Of a DNA stretch of 64,000 nt, positions 46,507 through 58,217 are shown piece by piece. The stretch lies in contig JABANN010000055.1 of the NCBI GenBank assembly GCA_013115125.1, positions 27,949-91,948 of the forward strand, written 5' to 3'. The position numbers and the translations under genes were made by a program. The first letter of the stretch is position 1; every line of letters starts with the position of its first letter. The notes below the pieces were generated by a model. It searched no databases and was not told where the DNA came from. It was given only the letters and a program-made list of their open reading frames with translations. The DNA is from Perkinsus olseni. Its lineage: Eukaryota > Perkinsozoa > Perkinsida.

Positions 46507-47022
46507 TGAATCGACTAACGAGGTAAGTCAAAGACCTGATTGTTCAACCACAGGCAGTAACCGACACGACGCGGATGGTGGCGGGTGGCAAGAAGGCGAG
46601 GAGACAGTGTAAAGGCAGTACGACGGGGAGCGAGCAAGCCTACGACCTTCTTGGGCCTCAGTTGAGACTATGGGAGTAAGCCATTAGCAGAGTGATCAGA
46701 GCAGCATACGACATGCTCGATCCATTTGCGTGTTGAGTCGCCGAAATCAGGACTAGTGGTGATGGCAACTCTACATCGACTTAAAAGAGACATTCAACCT
46801 TCAAGATGAGTCACACTCGATTCAGTCGCTGTCTTCAAATAAGACCGCTGTGAAAGTTTCCCGTCGCCGCTCGGGACGGAGACTCCTCGAGGTCGTCAGC
46901 TGCAGCAATAGCCAGCGGAGGGTAAGCCATCCAGGTATAATGGCAGTGACTGACAATGATAGTCCTATTGCAAGTCGTCCAAATTCAGCAACAGTTCAAT
47001 TGTCTTCGCTAGAGTAGCCAAA
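46507..47022. other. Spacer between PAP2 copies B and C
   Basis: No coding signal recognised; it must hold the promoter of copy B and the 3' end of copy C. Confidence 0.5.
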
Positions 47023-48698
47023 CTAGGCTGATTCCGGTAGCGTCGGCCGAGTATCGGGACTCGGGGCAGAGCCGAGTGGCGACTCCAGCGGCGATGCCTC
47101 TGTCGGCTGACATGGAGAGTTCAATCCCCCGGTGCTGGGTGGTGACACGACGCCGCTGCCTTCAACCGCATCACCGCTCTTCAAGGGAACATAACAGCGA
47201 GGGGCCGGCCAGTTATGAATCTGAGAATAACGAGAGCTATACCATTCGTCATCCCAATGCAATAAACAAGATGCTGTTCATCTCGCGTCACTGGACATGG
47301 CGCGTGCCATAGACATGCGAAGGAGCCACGCCTAGGGTGGTTGCAGCGGACGAAACACTACGGATTATGTCGACTATCACGCAACGAAGCTCCCGAACCC
47401 CGACAGCCAAGACGCGTGAGGAACTCACGAAGCATCCCTTCAACCACCGATGGCCCGAATACTCCTCTGTCTTGACACGCAGCAGCAGCGTGAGCAGGAA
47501 CCAGATGATGGCCTCCACGACACCTGCCGAAGGTAAATTCAGTGAGATGATTTACGACGCCGGGCGGTGTCCTAGAGCAGTTGGAAGCTAATCCTTGGAT
47601 TTAGTTTGCATAAACCAGACATGATCCGCGCCGAGGTTGGTATGGGAGGGAGCGGGGACCGCTAGGCTCGGGATAGCCCAGGGCAGAGTCTTGACATTAC
47701 CGATAATTCCAGCCATGAAGACCTGCTGGGCAGTATGATCCTTGAGGATGACTCGAGAGAGGGGGACGGGTAGCAGTGCTAGGGACCAAAAGCCGGCTGC
47801 CACGACAAAGTGATCTGATCATCACTACAAGGTGCAGCATACACGCCTGCAGTACACGGGTACCTTGGGAAATAACAGAGGCAGTTGGTAGTATATGACC
47901 AGCGTGCAGGAAGGTTCGAAATCGACTTACAAAAGAGGACGGGCTAACCTGGGAGAGAGTAAGGCAGTGGCAGGTGAGTTAGCTATCGAACTCGATAAGA
48001 ATTTTGGGCACGAGAACTCCCTGCGTTGGCATCGAAGGCTCCGGTTTTTCCGGACCGGAAAAACCTCCCAAAGGGACTGTACGCACAAAATTGGTGTATG
48101 AGAGTCGTGGATTCCCAGCAGGCGTCTGGCGGCAGCCGGCGGCACTCACGCTGTTGCCCTGGGGTGTCTGACCGACTCTATACGAAAAGTCCAGCACTAG
48201 TATCGTCCATAGGGCAGTGGCGATGACTGCGTGGGAAGAGGGCATACCACAGGTGATGCAGCAGGATCCGACCGGCCTCGGCTGGGCCACCTGAAGGCAC
48301 AACTTCCCGCTGTCGTGGGCGGTGGAGGGTGACTCACTATGTGCTTCCAACCGAACTCGTTGGACACCACCACGATGATGCCGAATAAGATGATGCTGTA
48401 CTCGTGGAGACCCCTCCGCCAACTGGAAGACGAAGACGCTCTACGCGAAGGTTATAGGGTTAGTCGACTTACAACATGATGAGGATGAGGAAGATACCAG
48501 CAGCATAGGGGACGTAGCCAAACATGACCGAGAGTCCCTGCAGGAAGCCAGCATCGTAGGGAAGAGTGACATCCCCCGCCAGATGCGTGCCTGGGACAGA
48601 GTTCGAGAGCATGGGCGTCCGTAAAGACGCCTACCATAAGGACACTCGCTGTCACTGTCGACATACCACTGCGGTAGGCATGCATCCACCTTACCCAT
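47023..48698 (-). CDS. PAP2-family membrane phosphatase, copy C
   Basis: ATG at 48698 opens MGKVDACLPQWYVDSDSECP; the first intron has GTAGGCGT to GTCCCAG ends and leads to THLAGDVTLPYDAGFLQGLS and MFGYVPYAAGIFLILIML. Next exon WRRGLHEYSIILFGIIVVVS, then VAQPRPVGSCCITCGMPSSH (motifs 1-2), then LSRVILKDHTAQQVFMAGII (motif 3) after WSLALLPVP, and a last helix GVVEAIIWFLLTLLLRVKTE. The C-terminal tail is Ser/Pro-rich after IHNWPAPRCYV. All catalytic residues are present. More diverged from A and B than those are from each other, so the array grew by at least two duplication rounds. Confidence 0.8.
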
Positions 48699-49070
48699 CA
48701 AGGAAACGAACGCTACTGTGAGAAAGTCATCCTCGGCCCCGCCACCGTGAACCGTTAAACTACATCCCCGCTGCTCGGAAGAATAGCCCAGACTAGTCTC
48801 GTAGCAATTCCCTCAATAATTTACAGCGTGCTTCCGGTACGCACTGTAATCGTAGGAATGTAGGACCAACTCAACAAGCCACCTTCTTTACAGTACGAGA
48901 AACGGTTTAACGTGTTGGTGAAGGAGTGGTAGTGCTGACGTAGTGGCGGCTGCCGGTGATAATACACAAGAGATGGAATCACTTGAAGTCCCTTTGGAAG
49001 TTGTAGCTGTCGTCGCCATCATCCATCGCGGTATCGGACGCCTGAGCAGCAGCAGCCTGAGAGTTCCCCA
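48699..49070. other. Spacer between the PAP2 array and the GTPase gene
   Basis: No gene seen; the array promoter and GTPase 3' UTR must lie here. Confidence 0.5.
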
Positions 49071-51601
49071 TCACGACCATGTGCCTACGTCCATCTGCTG
49101 CGCCTGTTGCCTCCTCTCCTTCTTCCCCTGGTTGCGCTTCATCTCCTTGGTCTTCTTCTTGATGTCACGATTCACACGCGGGTTCAATCCCGTGAATATC
49201 CGTTTTTCCGCTTTAGATTTGCCCGGAGTCTTCTTCTCCTCGGCAGCCTCATCAACTAGAATCTAACAAGAATGCCAGCCCTCCTACCACTCCATCCCCA
49301 ACTCCGCTGCCACCCACCGGAACTTCTTCCTCCTCTTCGTCATCATCCACCTCAGCGACCTCCTCAGGCTCCTCTTCCTCGCTGCTCTCCATGGCGCTGT
49401 CATCAACGACCATACCAACGCCCATATCGCCACTCTGGGCAGCGTGATGGGCAGAGCCGCTGAACTCAGCCCCAGCTGCTGCTTCCGCGTTGGTGTCGGC
49501 CTGCAGTCACAACCCGGGTCCTCTTCGCACGTCGGGGCTACACCTCCCCCTCACCTGGCTGAAGAGAGCGTCAATGTCGAACTCAGGACTGGCAGCGGCA
49601 ACAACCTTGGCAAAGGTCTTGCCCTTGTCGGTGGCAGGAGGCATGCAGAAGAATCTAATCAAAACAGAGTGGGCCGTGTGATAGTGATAATCCTCCTCAT
49701 TATTACCGCAGCCGTCCGCTGGTCCACTCCCTGAGGACGTCCTTGGCACCCTGTCGGAAGTCAGGAGCACCGCCACGACGGAGCTTGCCTCTAGTCCGAC
49801 ATACATGACCGACCAGCTCAGTCACCGACTCGAAAGCGGGCATCTGCAGACATCTTCAGTTGATGCATGCACTTCTCATGGAGCTTACCTTGAAGTGCTT
49901 CAAAACCGCGTTACGGGGCGTACGCTTGACCAGGGCCTCAACGACCGGCATCGGGTCCTCGAGGGCATCGACGTTGACGGACTGCCGGATGACCTAAAGG
50001 ATCCGACATACCGCTACACCCGCCAGAAGACCTGTCTATTACCAGACTGGAAGTGTTGCTGGCCGACTCCTCAGAGCCCGAGAAGATCACACCCGGACAG
50101 TCAAGAAGGCTGACCTAGAACAAAGAGCACTGACTGGTGGCAACAAGGCCGGCGGCTGCACTTACTGTCTTATCGATTTGAACCTCCTGCATCTGCTTGG
50201 TGACGCCAGCACGATTGCCCGTCATAAGGTGAACACCCTTTCCTCGCTTCATGGAGTTGATCACAGAAGACTTACCCACGTTAGGGTAGCCGACAATACC
50301 AACGTTAATACGGCCAGTACCAACACCCCTGAGACGAGTCCTCCTTCCGAGAGGGAGCAGATCAAAGGCCTTACCTGGCGTAGTTCTTCAACAGCTGCAG
50401 CAACGCATCGCTGCCGATGACGCCGTAGCTGGACTTGAGCAGACCCTCGGACGCGGTCTCGGCAGCGATCGCTCGGCCGGTTTGACCTGTGATGGACCAT
50501 ACTCCCAGGAGACTGCGAGGTCACTTCACAGCCTACGGTCTCCCGAGCTCCTGGCGGCCTTGAACGCAATGGTAGGGAAGTCCTTGCGGAGATAGGCCAA
50601 CCATGCCTGGACAGCCTCCTTCGGTACCAAATCTAAGGTCGAAGGTAGTACTACACGAAGACCAAAGATTCCAATACTCTCACCTATCTTATTGAGTAGG
50701 AGGATGGCCTTCTTGCCGTGGGACAGTATCTCCTCCTCCAGGCTCTTGCATCGACAGCTCATAGGGTCTCGAGCATCCAAAACCTACCTCACAGCCATCC
50801 AAGCGCTACACAGCCAGAAGTGCTGCCACCTACCTCCACGACTACATCAGCCATGCCCATCACCTTCCTCAGCTCCCTGTAGTAGGCCCTCCGAGTGTTC
50901 TGGGCCTGCGCGGAGTAGCAATAGGTGAATCAAACGTCGTTAGCGCCTAGCGTACCTCCTTAGAGTTGCTCCCTAGGTGCGTGACGCTGTGCATATCCCT
51001 CACAGAAGTCGAAGAGCCGATAAGGGCATCTGCTGACCGGTCGTAAAGCCTGGCAACAACAGGATATGATCTAGGGTTGCTAGTAGCCGGCGGGGTTATT
51101 CGTACCTCGTCCGTCGCTCGGCCTCAGACTTCAGCTCAGCCAGGGACTTCACAACCTTATCCTGCTTCTTCTTAGACACTACTGGCTGCACCGGCAGGCC
51201 CTACCACAACCATCAGATCTTACCCAGCCCACGAAAAGCATTGTTACCTTCTTGCGCAGTTCCCTCTCACGCTTCCTGTTAGCCTCTATCTCCATCTTCC
51301 TCTTCTCCATGTCGTTCAGCACCTACATACCACACCTTCCCCAACTCACCAGCCACGGTGTAGCCTACCTCCTGCTTGAAGGGCCAGCTGTTGGGAATGC
51401 CGGGATCTCTCCTCTTCTTCGACACCACAACGCCGGACTTCTTAGCGACTCGGGCCTGCTTCTTCACCTTCCGGTTATGTTCTTTCACCTGACACCACGC
51501 CCGGCGTCTTCGAAGCCACAGGCTCCCCAAAACACGACCTTCTTCTGGATATTGTACTTCCTATTCAGCGTCTGTCTCCTCGAAGGCTTCTTGATCTTCA
51601 T
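49071..51601 (-). CDS. GNL3: Nucleostemin/GNL3-type circularly permuted GTPase
   Basis: Nucleolar GTPase (GNL3/Nug1/Grn1 family) needed for export and maturation of the large ribosomal subunit. The start ATG at 51601 gives the family's basic N-terminus: [53 protein letters not shown], then [20 protein letters not shown]. The GTPase motifs are in permuted order: [18 protein letters not shown] (G4) then [20 protein letters not shown], later [18 protein letters not shown] (G1) and [10 protein letters not shown] (G3). The tail is basic ([38 protein letters not shown]) and ends MDVGTWS at 49071. Introns of 40-70 nt interrupt it; one splits the G4 NK-D region (LLLNKI to DLVPKEA), which must be spliced for function. 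Confidence 0.9.
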
Positions 51602-51772
51602 AGCGGGGGAGTCAAAAGGAGGAGGACAGGTGCTAACGATGGTCCCTTAAGAATGATCAACTCCAACGCGACCAGGCAACCACTGTACGTGGAAGAAACG
51701 TTACTCGATATGAGGACAGTGCCCAGGTAGGAGGCAGGTAGAGTACGTCTGGCGATGGTGAAGCTCAGATAC

Positions 51773-53240
51773 TTATTTGGTACGTAGCTTCTTCTTAGGG
51801 GCGGTCTTCTTCTTGCCATTCTTCCCCGTGGCCTTCAAGATCTTCCGAGGGGCCTCAGCTGCAACAGCCGCACGCTTCTTCTCGCGTCTCTGAAGCGTGA
51901 CCCAGTTCACTCAACTATAGGTCCCCAGTTCAATTCCCACCTCCTCCAATTTGCCCACCGGGACCTCTGACAGCTTCAGCTTGCCGACGTCCTCTTGCTC
52001 CTCTTCCTCCTCCTCAGCGGCCTCTGCGAAGCGTACTCGCTTAGTGCCCTTCTTCTCAGGCTTCTCCTCCACCGACTTAGCCGCTGCCGGCTTAGCCGTC
52101 CACACAGGCAACATGATAGAGTCGGTGCTCTGCACGCCCACACTCAGGATCTTGCGCTTCAACGACAGCATGTCGCTCGACAGAGCAGCAAGGACGACCT
52201 CAGCGTTCTCCACAAGGTCCCTACGATAGATACCACCTCTTTCGCAACGAACGGAAAATTAGATCATCCTACTCCTTGGACATAGAAGTGTCACCAATCC
52301 GCACGCTGATGCTTGCTCCGGTGCTCTTCCGGTAACGGGTACCTTAGAGGCGAACTGAGAGCCGAGAGAAAGGCATCTCCCAAGACAGTACTGTTGAGGG
52401 CCTTCTCCACCTGCTTAGTCGGGTCGACGTTTACGGAGGAGGGCCACTTGACAGGAACCCTGACGACACAGAGAGGTACTCAAGCTACCGAGATTCGGTC
52501 GATTTACGGTATCTTCTGCTTCTTGTGATGGTAGAAGTATTTGCCGAGGAGATTAGGGAGCATGTCGGCCACCGAGGAGTCGCAGAGGAAGACATCGTGG
52601 GCGTTGGCCAGATCCCGGAGGAGCTCGAAGCGAGCCGCGTACCTACGGTTTACGAGATACTCCTCCATAAGGTCAGAGATTCCCTTAACACGCCTACTTA
52701 GATCGGAGCGCCTTGATGGTGACGATCTTATGGATGGGCAGGCTGTACCTGTAGGATGCACGCATCAACCTAAGATACTCCCAGAATGCCGAGTACTTGG
52801 CGACCAGTTTCTGTGCTGTCTGCTTGGGGTCCCGGGCGATAAGACAAATAGACAATCCCTCGAGACCGTTCTTGCCGTGGATCGAATGGGGCACTTGTCT
52901 GATAAGAACAGTCTTATCGGCGGAGCAAAGCAGCACGGGATTATATTTCGAAGATGGCACGAAACTCTACGATATGCCCGATGAAAAGGACTCCGCTGGT
53001 GGCAAGCCCCTCTCCCATCCCCCATTAGTACATCAAGCGATACTTGCTATCAGCCTTTCCCTGTATCTTATCCACGTTGATCTGTACAGTAACGGTATCG
53101 CCAGCCTCCTCGGCCAGCAGGTCCTTGGTGGCCTTCTCTTCTGACTTCTTCGCAGAGTATCTAAGGTCGAAGCATGCTCATCACCCATGAACGTCCAGAG
53201 GAGAGGTATCTTTCGCAGCGCTCTTATTGAACAGCTCAGA
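51773..53240 (-). CDS. Ribosomal L1-domain protein (RSL1D1/UTP30-like), ribosome biogenesis
   Basis: L1-fold nucleolar protein. Blocks in order: LFNKSAAKDTSPLDVHG spliced over a 24-nt intron to YSAKKSEEKATKDLLAEEAG, VTVQINVDKIQGKADSKYRL, VPHSIHGKNGLEGLSICLIA, QTAQKLVAKYSAFWEYLRLM, FELLRDLANAHDVFLCDSSV, ADMLPNLLGKYFYHHKKQ, PVKWPSSVNVDPTKQVEKAL, SIRIGDTSMSKE, DLVENAEVVLAALSSDML, and SVGVQSTDSIMLPVW. This is the full L1-domain order. The C-terminal tail is acidic then basic (EEEEEEQEDVGKLKL; GKNGKKKTAPKKKLRTK), as in RSL1D1. It is not the true ribosomal uL1, which lacks such a tail. It lies directly upstream of the GNL3 gene on the same strand, another ribosome-biogenesis factor. Start codon not identified. 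Confidence 0.8.
53161..53184 (-). other. 24-nt intron in the L1-domain gene
   Basis: GTGATGAGCATGC to CGACCTTAG, 24 nt. Reading through meets a TGA after HG; removal joins LDVHG to YSAKKSEEK. Confidence 0.6.
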
Positions 53241-53562
53241 TCTGTTAACGAGGTGAAGTGCCACCAACGGACGTGAGACCCTCAATTCTACGTGACGCTA
53301 CCCGCACGGCCAAAAATCGACATTCTGACAGTCCGGGCGGAATTTTTTTCGAGCGCTAAGGGCATAGAGGCTGATGAATACCGCTGTGTACCCTGGGACG
53401 TACTTGAGAAGGGCACTAACTGCCTTAGGTAGCTGCGAGTTGCAGGCCTTTACGGAAGACTTCTCCATGGGTGCCAGAACAATCGATTGCTTGGGCGTGC
53501 GCGAGCTCGCACAGAGTCGACGTGCTCGGAACGTAGACTGTGGAGTCCGTTCTTTTTTGACG
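53241..53562. other. Divergent promoter region
   Basis: Separates the L1-domain gene (-) from uS8m (+). A T-run (GAATTTTTTTCG near 53340) is the only notable feature; no coding signal. Confidence 0.4.
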
Positions 53563-54108
53563 ATGCAGAAGGCATGTGAGATGGTAACGAGCCTGCTAAC
53601 GGCGACAGCGCCGGTCCAAAGGTGTCCCTACAGCACGATGAACGTAAGATACCATCGACGACCTGTCCGTGTCAAGGTCGACCTCAAGATACCTGCGCAG
53701 GTTCACTTATTAAAGCTGCTGCAGCGGGAAGGATTTATAAGAGGATTCGTAGTAGAGGGCAACCGTATCAATATTCTCCTCAAAAGATATCAATGTACGC
53801 CACCGTCGGGCACCCGGAGGCCTTTGCACTCGAGTCGTCAGTCGCTCCTGTCATCCGCAACATTCAAGTCGTTTCGAAGCCAAGCCGAGACATCTGGCTG
53901 CTGCCTCACGAGCTCAAGGAGCGGACAGGGTGAGGAGGGGGCCTTGGGAGTTTCGTGGCGCAGCGGTCATGCTGCCCTCAGGATGAATACTGGGACATGG
54001 GTAATGCAGACCCCAGAAGGGTTCATGACCCACCGAGAGTGCATCGAGCTGGGCGTCGGAGGTAAGGTCATCTTTGCCATCAATAACGGTGCGCAGAAGT
54101 GGTGCTGA
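53563..54108 (+). CDS. Mitochondrial small ribosomal subunit protein uS8m
   Basis: Three exons (53563-53794, 53842-53929, 53982-54108), 148 residues. Bacterial-type S8: MQKACEMVTSLLTATAPVQR, HLLKLLQREGFIRGFVVEGN, RINILLKRYQ spliced to FAPVIRNIQVVSKPSRDIWL, LPHELKERTG spliced to MNTGTWVMQTPEGFMTHREC, ELGVGGKVIF. The splices reproduce the bacterial S8 spacing residue for residue in the middle. Bacterial-type S8 on nuclear DNA implies organellar import; N-terminus is short and the ATG at 53563 is the first before the conserved helix. The second intron (53930-53981) is a tRNA-like one. The next gene starts only 88 bp downstream. Confidence 0.88.
   Translation: MQKACEMVTSLLTATAPVQRCPYSTMNVRYHRRPVRVKVDLKIPAQVHLLKLLQREGFIRGFVVEGNRINILLKRYQCTPPSGTRRPLHSSRQSLLSSATFKSFRSQAETSGCCLTSSRSGQGEEGALGVSWRSGHAALRMNTGTWVMQTPEGFMTHRECIELGVGGKVIFAINNGAQKWC
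53930..53981 (+). repeat. tRNA-like intron, sense D-arm/A-box type (uS8m)
   Basis: A 52-nt phase-2 intron, GTGAGGAGGG to CTGCCCTCAG. It holds GAGTTTCGTGGCGCAGCGGT, an excellent match to a tRNA start: seven-base acceptor, TG, then GCGCAGCGGT of the D-arm. Splicing is required for the uS8 C-terminus. Confidence 0.8.
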
Positions 54109-54196
54109 GAGCATGTTTCTGGGAACCGTTAACGGCTGTCGCGTTGCAGTTGGTGACGCTGGAAGGGAGGAATCTTGCAGTATATTCGCTTTTCTC

Positions 54197-57100
54197 ATGT
54201 CCTCTCCTGATCAACCTTCGGCGTCGTCGACATCCAAAGATACTCCCATGGGAAATACCAATGCCGCTACTAGCAACGAAGATACCCCCGCCGAGGATGG
54301 AACCTGGGTCGTTCATGTGCGAAGAATGAACGGTGTCACGCTCACGTATAACGTGAACCCACATACCGAGACCGTGGCAGATCTTATGGATCGGATACAC
54401 CGAGAGGTCGGGAGGTTGACGCTTGCATCACACAAGTCGCAGAGATTCGCTCGATTTCAGGCTGAAATCGATCCGATGCTGCAACGGCTCATTTTTAGAG
54501 GGCAGGTGATCTCTCACGAGCCCAACAAACACTTAGACGAATTCCTCACCGAAAGCGGCCAGACAGTCCACATGGTTGTAGGTGGATTCGCTCGCTCATC
54601 TCATGGAGGAATCTTTCGTTCTGTAACGGTCCAGGTTCGACCTGTATCGACCCTAAGAAACTCTACAAATTCATCTACAACGCCGATTTCAGCGCCCGAT
54701 TCTGGGAGGGGGGCGACCGGTGGAGGAGGACCGCAGCAAGGCAGCCCGAACGATGTGCCGCCGCAGATCGGTAGACTCGGCAGCGCTACTTAGACAAGGT
54801 CTTTACTCGTAGCTTCTCAGGGAATATCTTCAGTGCCTTGTTGCCGCCGGGCCTGATGTCCGGCAATGGGCAGTTTGTAATTCCGGGAGAAGTGCCCGGG
54901 AACGGAGGTCCCGAGGGGGGAATGCCCGGAGCGGCGCATGTGGTGATGCAGTCTTTCCAGCTGGACCCCACCACAGGACAGGTACAACGGGCGGAGGCCG
55001 CGGTCCGCTAGGCTGATAGTCATTGTGTAGATCATCGGCGATGAGCAGCAGCAGGGCGGCGGCGGGGCGATACCTCTTCCCTTCGGGGGGATATTCGGCA
55101 GGCCCCCTATGTCCCGCAGGACTCCCGCCACCACCTCAGCCAGTGAGTCGAGGCCGTCCTCTGCTGTACTGAGTGTCTCCCTCAGCAGATGGTAGCGGCC
55201 AGTCGGCCAACCCCCAGCCTCCCTCCGGTGACTCGTCAGCATCGGCTCCGAGGAGGTCGTCACCAGGCCCTGCACAGGTAGCTCTTGAGCCCTAGTAGGG
55301 CTGCCCTACCGTGGTCGTATCACTAGTCTCAGGCTCGGGCGGCCAACACTTCGAGCCAGACGCCAGAGGGCGGCAATGGAGGTGGCAACGGAGTGTAAGC
55401 ACCGTCGCTGCTGTGAACCGTCCGATGCGCCCTTTCTTCAGGCAACAGATGATCAGCGGTCTCTCGCAGCTCTTCGGGAATCTAGCGTCTGGGGCACAGC
55501 CTACCGCCGCTGCTGGTGCTGGCGGGGGATCTGCCGTCACCGCTACCTTCTCCACGAGCGCCGATAATAGGCCCTCTGCCGCCCGGCCTCGATCGCAGTC
55601 AGCAAGAGTGTATGGCTGGGCAGGACTTGGTGGCTGCTCATGGTTGCCTCAGGTCGAGAAGGAACGATAGCAGCTCGAGTGGGCCGTCGGACGGTCGTAC
55701 CAGAGGGAGGGCCTTCCCTTCCGCAAGACGTAAGGAGAGCGCTTATCCCGTTAAAGTTCATCGAGGAATAGTCTTGGATTGTCTCAGGTACTAGCCGACC
55801 ATCCTCAGTGGGGCAGCGACCGACGGGGAGCGGCGAGGCTGCTGTGGCCGCAGACGCCAGTAAGCACGGATAGGGGCTGCGGCGGTCTCCTTTTGATGGT
55901 TTTTGTATCAGATCGGATTCCCGTGAGCCCCCCTGAGCAGGCGCCTGTTAGTCGGGCTTATGGCGCACGGGAGGAGGAGCTACAGCGGAGAGCCGAGCAG
56001 ACTCCGGGACTGCCATGGCGAACGCTCATCGATTCGGATGCCCGCGTGGATCATCTCATGAGCCGTAGGCAGCTCCGGAGTCCGGAGTATACCCAATTTG
56101 CACTTTTTTCATCAGATTTATCGCAGCTGCCCGGCCCTCGGCACTACCGAGGCAGCGATGACTTGCCGACTTTTTTGCGTAACTACCAACGGTTGTTGCT
56201 CTCAGCAGCGCAGATGGTTGGGGACGTCAGTCTCATGGTAATAACAGCTACACTGTTATCATCATCAGTATCGTTCCCATCCGTAGTTACAGAGTGATGC
56301 ATCTCGAGGCGCGGAGGCCCCTCCCAACCCGCAGAGACAGGACGACCTGGCTTATGTAGGACTGAGTGCTGGCGGCGACGGAGCAGAGGTCTGATGGCGT
56401 CATTCTTTTCAGCTCGCCCGGATGCTGGCGGAACTCACCGACACTAGTGAGATGATGGTCTCGGTCGTGAATAGAACTTGGTGCGACATGTTCGATCCGG
56501 AGGGCCGAGGCCAAGTACGGACTCGAGATCAGGATGAGAATGGCACTCAGACAGTTGAGGTAGTAGCTGTCTGAAGGCTGACGTCGGGAATGGGGCTTTC
56601 TAGGCACCCGAGCCCTCGGCCCCATCAACGACACCCTCGGGACCACCTGCGGCTACTGATGCTGGTGCCCCTTCTGTTCAAGGTGGTGCCCCCACCCTCG
56701 GATCAACTTCTAATCAGGGTTGGTGTGGTAGGCAGCATGGGATGGCTCAGCGTTGTAGCTTAGGTGATGCGGAAGGAGCTGAGTCCTCAACGCGGCGGCC
56801 AGAGGAGAGCGCCAGACAGCAGCCATCAGCGTCTGAAGAGACCAGCGGCGAACGAGCGCGTAAGAGGCAGCGCCGGAATCAATAGTGCTATCGTCTGTCG
56901 TTGTACAGTGCTTGAGGCTTCGGGGTTGTTGCGTTACAGCCAGTGTCATTGCCGATGGGAAACACATACGCCATCAGGTCTTGGTCGTAATCTGGACAAT
57001 GAGCAGTCGCCGCTCATAAGATACTTGGGCGAGGAGGGCAATCAAAGTGCGCATAAGGTGGAGGAAACTGACGCTGGGGAGGAGGTTCTGGACGAGGTAA

Positions 57101-58061
57101 TGGTGGTAGCTGATCCATACTATGGATTCCATAGTCGTGGAGGCGTTACCCTAGGAGCCCTGTACGGTACCGGAAGGGTATGTTATACCGCTGCCGGACG
57201 CAGCAGTACAGCAGCAGCGGAGCGAAGGGGATGTTGGACAATGTCAGGATGCAGCTATGAGCTCTGTAGAGGAGGCCGGTCCATGCCTCAGCCCGGATGG
57301 CCCTACGGTAGTACGGGAGTGAGGCTTCTTGCGATGAGGGAGTGTCTCCGCCCTAGTAGTCCGTGGATAGTACCGATGCATGGCTTTTAGTGTGGCGTTC
57401 AGCTGCCAGAAGACTCAGCGCAGAAGACAGCAGCTTCTCGACCTTCTAACGGACAGTCGGATATGGACGCTTCATCGTCGACAGCGGAGCACGCAGCGGC
57501 CCAGCGGTAATATGAGTGAACATTCCTTGGACATCCTATCGGTTCACAACGATGGCCTCTGCAAAGAGGTTCCTCAGGTGGTCCTCAGAGGCTCCTAGGA
57601 CGGCAGTGGACGAGCAGTCAAGGCAGCCCCCAGAGGGGCTCAACTTGGAGGATATGAACGCTCTTCTGGGGTCTGCTGTGGAAAGGCTGTCTACCAATTA
57701 TCAACAGCTACAGGGTACTGTCGAGGGAAAAAGGATAGTATTCACTCTGTGCTGGTGCCTGTTTTCGTCAAGAGCAATGGGAAGAACTCTTTATTTAGCT
57801 GCCATCGTGCAATAGGTCTTTAGTAGAGTTCACGTTCGGAGCAGACATGATTTGTGCTCGATTCATCTCGAGGTTGGAGACTGGATGCTCCTAGGTCCAA
57901 GGTCGTGTAGTGTCGGTATCAGCTGTACCTCAGATCCAGACTCGGAGCTGTCGACGAGGTATCCAGCATTGCACGCCCTGCTTGAGGCTGCTGCTGCAGC
58001 AGCGTCGAGTGGGGACAGCGGCCACCACCAAGATACACAACGAAATAGCCAGTCGGACTGA
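54197..58061 (+). CDS. Ubiquitin-like-domain protein, BAG6/ubiquilin type
   Basis: Begins MSSPDQPSASSTSKDTPMGN, then a ubiquitin-like domain: TWVVHVRRMNGVTLTYNVNP, ETVADLMDRIHREVG, LQRLIFRGQVISHEPNKHLD, ESGQTVHMVVGG. This is followed by long Gly/Pro/Ser/Gln-rich low-complexity exons (GLMSGNGQFVIPGEVPGNGG; QMISGLSQLFGNLASG; EMMVSVVNRTWCDMF) and a basic nuclear-localisation-like ARKRQRR near 56.86 kb. The likely end is ELSTRYPALHALLEAAAAAA with stop at 58061. The layout (N-terminal UBL, disordered middle, NLS) recalls BAG6/Scythe, a chaperone for membrane-protein quality control. I see no clear BAG domain. Exon joins after 54.8 kb are approximate, and the right half could be a second gene. Confidence 0.65.
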
Positions 58062-58217
58062 CGATAGATTTTTTCATCTTCTTGTGCCAAAATTACGTTA
58101 AGATACCACCGCGTGTCCAGACTACGCTACTGCTGCCCCCGTTTCACCAGAGACCTTGCATCGGTCTTGTTTTGACTAGAGGCAGCCAAGTCCGGTTTAG
58201 TATTTTTACTCATCCTA

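Noticed and set aside
49175-49205. GGGTTCAATCCC, a T-loop look-alike
   Set aside because: It codes GLNPRVNRD in the GNL3 tail and has no proper stem.
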